A stretch of DNA of 64,000 bases from Vagococcus penaei (lineage in GTDB: Bacteria > Bacillota > Bacilli > Lactobacillales > Vagococcaceae), in the NCBI RefSeq assembly GCF_001998885.1, contig NZ_CP019609.1, positions 558,001 to 622,000 of the forward strand. The letters run 5' to 3'. Position numbers and translations under genes: made by a program. Below, piece after piece: positions 57,785-64,000 of the stretch. The notes under the pieces are model-generated. The model saw nothing but the letters and a program-made list of their open reading frames with translations, ran no database searches and was not told the DNA's origin. The stretch's first letter is position 1; each line of letters opens with the position of its first letter.

Positions 57785-58663
57785 TTAAATTCTTAAAAAT
57801 CGTCTCATCGAGAACACAGAACCAACTGAACCAATAACTACCCCAACGACTAAAATAATCGCATTAACTTGCAGGACTAGTTGTGTTGGACTGATTAACT
57901 GATAGGTAACCATATTTTTGACAAACATGATATAGACTTGAGAATAACCAAATGAAATAAGTAAAATTGGAACAATTGAACCTAAAACACCTATGAAGGC
58001 TCCTTCAAGGAAAAATGGCCAACGAATATAGCCATTTCTAGCACCAACTAAACGCATAATTTGAATTTCACGTTTTCGAGAAATAATGGTCATTCGAATG
58101 GTATTAGAAATTAAGAAAATCGCAACGATTAACAAGAATCCTGCAGCAATACCACCCCACAGTTTAACATTCTTAGATAAATTAAAGATTTTTTCTGAAT
58201 TTTTTCCACCGTAGTCGGCTTTATCAACATTTGGTAATTCTGCTGCTGCTTTTTGAATTTTTTGGATTGACTCCGTATTTTTAGGTGTTAGGACATATAC
58301 ATCATATAATGGATTATCGTCACCATCAAACAATTTAAATGTGTCACCTAATCGATCAGTTAATTTTTTGTACTCATTGTGTTTACTTGAAAAAGTCACT
58401 TTATCCACGTCTGATATCTGACTTAGTTCTTCACCTAATTTTTTAGTATCTTCTTCATTTGTTCCAATCTCAACAAAAACTGAAACATCCACATTATCTT
58501 TAATGTCATCAGCAATTTTGCTAATATTCATAATTACACCTAAGAAAATGCCCAATAATGTTAATGTGACAGTAACCGCACTAACGGATGCAATTGTCAT
58601 CCAACCATTACGTTTTAAGTTTTTTAACGCGCTACCGATGTGTCTAAAGAAATTTCTAATCAT
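57785..58663 (-). CDS. ftsX: Cell division protein FtsX
   Basis: Membrane partner of FtsE in the ABC-like complex that activates peptidoglycan hydrolases at the septum. N-terminal cytoplasmic segment FFRHIGSALKNLKRNGWMT, first helix near 20-45, an extracellular domain (about 50-165, the hydrolase-contact domain), then three helices. The ATG at 58663 overlaps the ftsE stop by 8 bases; a longer start inside ftsE is not needed. 292 aa. Confidence 0.94.
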   Translation of the reverse strand: MIRNFFRHIGSALKNLKRNGWMTIASVSAVTVTLTLLGIFLGVIMNISKIADDIKDNVDVSVFVEIGTNEEDTKKLGEELSQISDVDKVTFSSKHNEYKKLTDRLGDTFKLFDGDDNPLYDVYVLTPKNTESIQKIQKAAAELPNVDKADYGGKNSEKIFNLSKNVKLWGGIAAGFLLIVAIFLISNTIRMTIISRKREIQIMRLVGARNGYIRWPFFLEGAFIGVLGSIVPILLISFGYSQVYIMFVKNMVTYQLISPTQLVLQVNAIILVVGVVIGSVGSVFSMRRFLRI

Positions 58664-59342
58664 CGTACCCGTAATCCCCCTCATCTTGGTCTCGTGTAAT
58701 GCGACCATTTTCAATCGCTAAAACACGGTGACGAATCGTATTTACAATCATACTATTATGAGTTGCCATAACAATAGTTGTCCCTTGAGCATTAATACGA
58801 TCTAACAACTCCATAATTTCCCAAGAATTTTCTGGGTCTAAGTTACCGGTTGGTTCATCAGCAATTAAAACTTTTGGTGTGTTCACAATGGCACGCGCAA
58901 TAGCAACCCGTTGTTGCTCACCACCAGATAACTCGCTTGGAAACACACGAACTTTATGTTTTAGACCGACTAAATCCAAGACTTCCATGACACGTTTTTT
59001 TACCTCACGTGGTTTCTTACCAATAACTTGCATCGCATAAGCCACATTTTCATAGACCGTTTTATGTGTCAATAATTTATAATCCTGGAAAACAATTCCA
59101 ATTTCACGGCGTAAATAAGGTATATTGCGATTCTTAATTGTTAATAAATCATATCCACAAACATTCAATGTACCTTTTGTCGCCCTTTCTTCACGATACA
59201 TCAGTTTGATAAATGTTGATTTACCAGCACCACTAGGACCTACAACATAAACAAATTCGCCCTGATTAATATTAATTGATACATTTCTTAAAGCAGTCGT
59301 ACCATTTGAATATTTTTTGGTTACTCTTTGCATTTCAATCAT
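58656..59342 (-). CDS. ftsE: Cell division ATPase FtsE
   Basis: ABC-type ATPase (228 aa): Walker A GPSGAGKST, signature LSGGEQQRVAIARA, Walker B VLIADEPTGNLDP. Drives conformational change in FtsX. Between prfB and ftsX, the common Bacilli order. Confidence 0.95.
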   Translation of the reverse strand: MIEMQRVTKKYSNGTTALRNVSININQGEFVYVVGPSGAGKSTFIKLMYREERATKGTLNVCGYDLLTIKNRNIPYLRREIGIVFQDYKLLTHKTVYENVAYAMQVIGKKPREVKKRVMEVLDLVGLKHKVRVFPSELSGGEQQRVAIARAIVNTPKVLIADEPTGNLDPENSWEIMELLDRINAQGTTIVMATHNSMIVNTIRHRVLAIENGRITRDQDEGDYGYDD

Positions 59343-59457
59343 GTATATATTCTCCCCGACTAGTTTATTCCAGCTTTTGGCTGTATTCAGTATAACATGA
59401 GTTTATCATGATTTTGCTAATTCTGCGTTACATTTTGATGTCAAAATAAGACTAATT

Positions 59458-60556
59458 TTACAGTTTCAAACGAAGATAAGCGTCAATGAAGCCATCAATA
59501 TCTCCATCCATGACTGGCTGAGTATTACCGACTTCATAATTTGTTCGGTGGTCTTTAACCATTGAATAAGGGTGGAAGACATACGACCTAATTTGTGAGC
59601 CCCAGCCAATTTCTAATTGCTCGCCACGAATTTCAGCTGCTTCTTGTTCTTTTTTTTCAATTTCTAATTGATAGAGTTTAGCTTTTAGCATCCCCATGGC
59701 TTGCTCTCTATTTTTTAGTTGTGAACGTTGTGCTTGACTCGCAACAACAACACCAGTTGGTATATGTGTAATTCTAACTGCAGATTCTGTTTTATTGATA
59801 TGTTGGCCACCTGCACCACTGGCACGATACGTATCAATTTTTAAATCGTCTGACTTAATCTCAACATCAATATTATCTGTTAACTCCGGCATCACATCAA
59901 CTGAACAAAATGACGTGTGACGACGACTATTTGAGTCAAAAGGTGAAATTCTGACAAGACGATGAACACCTTTTTCTGATTTCAAGTAACCATAAGCATT
60001 GAACCCTTTAATTAATAGCGTCACACTTTTAATTCCAGCCTCATCACCAGCTAAATAATCAAGCATTTCGACACTAAAACCTTTATTTTCTGCCCATCGT
60101 GTATACATTCTAAGTAACATACTACCCCAGTCTTGAGACTCCGTTCCACCGGCACCAGGATGTAGCTCAATAATCGCATTATTCTTATCGTAGGGTTCAC
60201 TTAAAAGTTGACTTAACTCATATTGATCTAACGTTAATTGAAAGGCCTTAACCTCTTGAACTAGCTCAGAAAACATCTCAGAATCATTTTCTTCTGCGAC
60301 AAGTTCATATAAAACGACTAAGTCATCATAAGTTGATTCAATTTTTTTAAATGTCTCATACTGTGCTTTAATCTGATTGGTTTCATCAATAAAGGCTTGT
60401 GCTTTTTCAGAATCATCCCAAAATCCAGGTTCCCCCATATGATAATCTGCTTCTGCAACTTGTTCTTCTAGATTCTCTAAGTCAAAGAGACCCCCTGAAG
60501 TTAATAATTTTTTCAGAAAAATTTTCTAGGCTACTTTTAATTTCATGTAATTCCAT
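59458..60556 (-). CDS. prfB: Peptide chain release factor 2 with programmed +1 frameshift
   Basis: RF2 ends translation at UGA/UAA. The start is an ATG at 60556 (GGAGG 9 bases upstream). After 24 codons the frame meets CTT-TGA-C at 60487-60481, preceded by the internal ribosome-binding-like AGGGGG (60491-60496). This is the classic autoregulatory +1 slip, and translation then continues to 59458. The whole protein is 365 aa. The GGQ motif sits in [17 protein letters not shown], and the stop-codon-recognising tripeptide region follows RRHTSFCSV. All elements are intact. Confidence 0.97.
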
Positions 60557-60588
60557 GACAAATTATCCTCCTTATAAAAAAATGAAAA

Positions 60589-60612
60589 GCGACTTAGACA
60601 AGCCCAAGTCGC
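60589..60612 (-). terminator. secA terminator
   Basis: GCGACTT pairs with AAGTCGC around a 10-base loop, followed on the minus strand by TTTTCATTTTTTT. It lies just after the secA stop at 60621. Confidence 0.85.
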
Positions 60613-60620
60613 ATGACATT

Positions 60621-63146
60621 TTATACTGGTTTACCATGACAATTTTTATATTTTTTCCCGCTACCACATGGACATAAATCATTTCGTCCAACAGGCTTAT
60701 CAACGTGAATCGGTTGTTGTTTTTCACTACTAGATACATGATCTTGCTCATTAGGTTGAACAGGCTCACCTTTGGCAACTTGCTCACGTTGAACATTTTG
60801 ACGCATTTCAGCTTTCATAAAGAGACGAGTCACTTCGTATTCAATTGAGCCAACCATATCAATAAACATTTGGTAACCTTCTGTTTGGTAATCAACTAAT
60901 GGATTATTTTGACCATAGGCACGCAAACCAATTGATTCTCTCAATTGATCCATTGCATCAATGTGATCTGTCCATTTCATATCCACAACTCGTAAAATAA
61001 CGACTTTTTGGAATTCAAGTAATTGCTCTGGACTATCAATTACTGCAACTTTTTCCTCATAGATTTCTTTTGCTTTTGTAAAGATGAAAGCTTTTAATTC
61101 ATCGGCAGTCCGATTTTCTAAATCATCCTTAGAAATAGCATCTTCATGTGTAATAGCTGATCCAACAAAATCGACTAACCCTTCAAGGTTCCAATCTTTT
61201 TTCTCACCTTGTGTATGACTTTCAACGTAGCGTTCAATCGTCCGCTCAACCATACCAAGCAATACAGATGTTAAATCTTCTTCCGCTGTAATCACTTGAT
61301 AACGTTGGCGATAAATAACTTCACGTTGCTCACGCATCACGTCATCATATTGTAAGACATTTTTACGTGTATCATAGTTATTTCCCTCAACACGTTTTTG
61401 TGCGCCTTCAACTTGTTTGGTCAACATTTTACTTTGAATAACTGCATCTTCTTCTTCTAAATTCATACGTTCTAAAAAGACTTTGATTCGTTCAGAACCA
61501 AAACGTTTCATTAAGTCATCTTCCAATGATAGATAAAATTGTGTTTCACCTGGGTCACCTTGACGACCAGCACGACCTCGCAACTGATTATCAATACGAC
61601 GTGACTCATGGCGCTCAGTACCAATAACGCATAAACCACCTACTTCTTTAACTCCGTAGCCTAGACGAATATCCGTCCCACGACCAGCCATGTTGGTTGC
61701 AATTGTTACTGAACCCATTTGACCAGCATTCATAATGATTTCCGCTTCTTTAAAGTGGTTTTTCGCATTTAATACTTCATGTGGTACGTTTGCTTCATTT
61801 AACATCTGAGATAATAATTCAGAAGTTTCAACAGCAACTGTCCCCACTAGAATTGGTTGACCCAACTCATGGCGAGCTTTAATATCTTTAACTACTGCTT
61901 TAAATTTACTTGTTAATGTTGGGTACAACAAATCTTGATTATCAATACGAGCAATCTCACGGTTTGTCGGAATTTGAATAACTTGCATATTGTAAATTTC
62001 TCTAAATTCTTCTTCTTCCGTTTTTGCAGTACCAGTCATACCAGATAATTTTTTATACATTCTGAAGTAGTTTTGGAACGTAATATTCGCTAGGGTTTTT
62101 GTTTCATCTTCAATCTCAACGCCTTCTTTAGCTTCAATTGCTTGGTGCAAACCATCAGAATAGCGACGACCATCCATAATACGTCCAGTAAATTGGTCGA
62201 CGATTAGGACTTTTCCTTCTTGAACCACATAGTCAATATCTTTAATCATAATATAATTAGCACGCAATGATTGATCTAAATAGTGAGTTAATGATGTATT
62301 AGTAATATCATATAAATTATCTAAATTAAAATGTTTTTCAGCTTTGGTAATACCGGCTTCAGTTAATGAGATTGTTTTGGATTGCACATCAATCTTATAA
62401 TCTTCATCTGCAATTAATGTTTTAATGAAGTTATCCGCACGGTTATACATCGCTGTTGATTTTTCAGCTTGTCCAGAAATAATTAATGGAGTTCTTGCTT
62501 CATCAATTAAAATTGAATCGACTTCATCGACTACTGCAAAATTCAGTGGACGTTGGACCATTTGGTTACGATAAACAACCATGTTATCACGTAAATAGTC
62601 AAAACCAAGTTCATTATTTGTCGAATAAGTAATATCACATGCGTATGCTTCACGTTTTTCTTCAGCTGTTTTTGAATTTAAATTCAGACCAACTGTCAGA
62701 CCAAGAAAATTATACAATTCACCCATCTCGCTTGCATCACGTGTTGATAAGTACTCATTAACTGTTACAACGTGTACGCCTTCACCAGATAAAGCATTTA
62801 AATAAACGGGCATTGTCGCTGTTAAGGTCTTCCCCTCACCAGTTTTCATCTCTGGAATGTTTCCATCATGTAAAACAATCCCACCCATTAATTGGACTTT
62901 GTAAGGGAATAAACCAAGAACGCGTTTTGCTGCTTCACGTACCACAGCAAAAGCTTCTGGTAACAACTCGTCTAAAGTTTCTCCTTTTTTATAACGTCCG
63001 CGAAACTCATCTGTCTTTGCTTGTAATTCCTCATCGCTAAGTGTCGACATCTTTTCAGCAAAAGTGTCAATTTTATCCGCAATATGTCCAAGTCTTTTTA
63101 ACTCTTTTTTATCATTCTCAATTAAATTCTTTAAAAAATTAGCCAT
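60621..63146 (-). CDS. secA: Protein translocase ATPase SecA
   Basis: Motor of the Sec export pathway (841 aa). Walker [13 protein letters not shown] near residue 103, DEAD-type [23 protein letters not shown] region, [13 protein letters not shown], and a C-terminal zinc motif [14 protein letters not shown] for SecB or ribosome contact. A flexible Gln/Glu-rich linker precedes it. Preceded by hpf, followed by prfB, as in other Bacilli. Confidence 0.97.
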   Translation of the reverse strand: MANFLKNLIENDKKELKRLGHIADKIDTFAEKMSTLSDEELQAKTDEFRGRYKKGETLDELLPEAFAVVREAAKRVLGLFPYKVQLMGGIVLHDGNIPEMKTGEGKTLTATMPVYLNALSGEGVHVVTVNEYLSTRDASEMGELYNFLGLTVGLNLNSKTAEEKREAYACDITYSTNNELGFDYLRDNMVVYRNQMVQRPLNFAVVDEVDSILIDEARTPLIISGQAEKSTAMYNRADNFIKTLIADEDYKIDVQSKTISLTEAGITKAEKHFNLDNLYDITNTSLTHYLDQSLRANYIMIKDIDYVVQEGKVLIVDQFTGRIMDGRRYSDGLHQAIEAKEGVEIEDETKTLANITFQNYFRMYKKLSGMTGTAKTEEEEFREIYNMQVIQIPTNREIARIDNQDLLYPTLTSKFKAVVKDIKARHELGQPILVGTVAVETSELLSQMLNEANVPHEVLNAKNHFKEAEIIMNAGQMGSVTIATNMAGRGTDIRLGYGVKEVGGLCVIGTERHESRRIDNQLRGRAGRQGDPGETQFYLSLEDDLMKRFGSERIKVFLERMNLEEEDAVIQSKMLTKQVEGAQKRVEGNNYDTRKNVLQYDDVMREQREVIYRQRYQVITAEEDLTSVLLGMVERTIERYVESHTQGEKKDWNLEGLVDFVGSAITHEDAISKDDLENRTADELKAFIFTKAKEIYEEKVAVIDSPEQLLEFQKVVILRVVDMKWTDHIDAMDQLRESIGLRAYGQNNPLVDYQTEGYQMFIDMVGSIEYEVTRLFMKAEMRQNVQREQVAKGEPVQPNEQDHVSSSEKQQPIHVDKPVGRNDLCPCGSGKKYKNCHGKPV

Positions 63147-63274
63147 TGAATTAAATCCTACCCTCTCATAAGTAATCTTGTATTTTTTGTATAGTTTGAG
63201 GTCATCCTACATATTTTAGCATTAGTCGCTCGAAATTTAAACCTCATATTAAAAAAAGTTATTTTTTCAAAAAA

Positions 63275-63300
63275 AACCTCATGATTATACTCATGAGGTT
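63275..63300 (-). terminator. hpf terminator
   Basis: AACCTCATGA and TCATGAGGTT form a 10-bp stem with a 6-base loop, followed by eight T on the minus strand. Confidence 0.88.
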
Positions 63301-63317
63301 AGACTAATGCTAAATCA

Positions 63318-63869
63318 TTAATTAGTTTCGATTAAGCCATATTTACCGTCTTTACGACGATAAACAATACTTGTACCATTTGTTTCCGCATCTTCAAAGA
63401 TGAAGAAATTATGACCTAACATATTCATTTGTAATACTGCTTCTTCACTGTCCATAGGTTTTAATGACAAACGTTTTGTACGAACAATTTCTAAATCTGG
63501 CTCTTCAGTTGTTGTTTCAACTTCTGTGCTAAAAACTGTCGTCGGTGCAATAGTTTCAGATTTTTGTCTAGATTTTCGATTGATTTTAGTTTTATATTTT
63601 CTAATTTGACGTTCTAATTTATCTACAACCAAATCAATACTTGCATATAAATCTGGTGACGTTTCCTCAGCACGTAATACAATATATGGTAAAGGAATTG
63701 TGACCTCTACTTTGGCTGTTTTATCAGAGTAAACCTTTAAGTTAACATGAGCTGTTGCATCTGGAACATTTGTAAAATATTTTTCAATTTTACCGATTTT
63801 CTTTTCAACATACTCTCTGATTGCTTGAGTAACCTCAATGTTTTCTCCGCGCACATTATATCTAAACAT
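63318..63869 (-). CDS. hpf: Ribosome hibernation promoting factor, long form
   Basis: Dimerises 70S ribosomes into 100S particles in stationary phase. N-terminal S30AE domain (about 1-100: [24 protein letters not shown]), an acidic linker, and a C-terminal dimerisation domain (about 125-183: [20 protein letters not shown]...[10 protein letters not shown]). At 183 aa it is the long Gram-positive form. Confidence 0.95.
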   Translation of the reverse strand: MFRYNVRGENIEVTQAIREYVEKKIGKIEKYFTNVPDATAHVNLKVYSDKTAKVEVTIPLPYIVLRAEETSPDLYASIDLVVDKLERQIRKYKTKINRKSRQKSETIAPTTVFSTEVETTTEEPDLEIVRTKRLSLKPMDSEEAVLQMNMLGHNFFIFEDAETNGTSIVYRRKDGKYGLIETN

Positions 63870-63954
63870 ACTAATTGCCCCTTTCGTCGAACCAATATAC
63901 TTATGAAAGAGAGTAGAAGAAGGACCACTCTTTCCTCCATCTCTTCTTACTTAT

Positions 63955-63983
63955 ATTATACCTAATTAATGAACAAATGACAA
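63955..63983 (-). promoter_or_regulatory. hpf promoter
   Basis: On the minus strand TTGTCA (63978-63983) and TATAAT (63955-63960) with a 17-base spacer, about 85 bases before the hpf start. A clean vegetative promoter. Confidence 0.75.
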
Positions 63984-64000
63984 ACAACTTCTAAATAAAA

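Noticed and set aside
60399-60556. prfB as a pseudogene because its frame is broken at the 5' end
   Set aside because: The break is the standard CTT-TGA-C programmed +1 frameshift with its upstream AGGGGG.

Overview
The window is low-GC Gram-positive DNA of the order Lactobacillales, most like Enterococcaceae (Vagococcus or Enterococcus type). This rests on recognised gene sets and order: pyc-ftsW-ylaN; yqeG-yqeH-yhbY-nadD-yqeK-rsfS-yqeM-tmcAL; ptb-buk next to a 2-oxoacid dehydrogenase complex; a full pur regulon with PurBox-like operators; pst-phoU; and hpf-secA-prfB-ftsE-ftsX. No species call is possible from sequence reading alone. Most genes lie on the minus strand.

Layout. 1-5.1 kb: pyruvate carboxylase, FtsW and YlaN. 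5.2-6.7 kb: a degenerate PdxK/ThiD-like kinase (+), tRNA-Thr(CGU) and a DUF985 cupin. 6.7-12.4 kb: ribosome assembly, NAD and tRNA modification genes (yqeG to tmcAL). 12.4-14.0 kb: an IS1182-type element lying inside the buk terminator, with the whole terminator hairpin duplicated on both sides. 14.0-22.3 kb: a branched-chain 2-oxoacid dehydrogenase-like operon (E3, a PTS-EIIC-like membrane protein, E1alpha, E1beta, E2, Ptb, Buk). A LysR regulator and a D-2-hydroxyacid dehydrogenase are divergent from it. 24.5-37.4 kb: purine synthesis in two transcription units (purEKB and purCSQLFMNHD), each with a promoter and PurBox-like sites. 37.5-45.2 kb: an FGGY kinase, then an uncharacterised galactitol-type PTS operon with a PRD regulator, aldolase, TIM-like isomerase and YjbQ. 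45.6-50.6 kb: a decayed sortase/pilus locus. 51-52.3 kb: a PcsB-like M23 hydrolase. 52.4-57.5 kb: pst-phoU. 57.8-64 kb: ftsX, ftsE, prfB (with its programmed +1 frameshift), secA and hpf.

How the genes work together. The ptb-buk-dehydrogenase operon can turn 2-oxoacids (pyruvate or branched-chain) into acyl-CoA, then acyl-phosphate, then acid plus ATP. The neighbouring D-2-hydroxyacid dehydrogenase offers a reductive outlet for the same 2-oxoacids. The PTS operon should import and phosphorylate a sugar or polyol and cleave it through an aldolase and isomerase.

Most notable. Four otherwise well-preserved genes outside the pilus locus (tmcAL, E3 lpd, lysR, PRD regulator) each lose frame by exactly one missing A in a run of A6-A7. 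In tmcAL the run forms a textbook A-AAA-AAC slippery heptamer followed at once by a stop. Either the assembly under-calls homopolymers or these are real slippage or contingency sites. The sortase has lost both its catalytic His and its Cys, so the pilus locus is genuinely dead. rsfS appears to start at an ATC codon. I found no CRISPR array, prophage or clear defence system.
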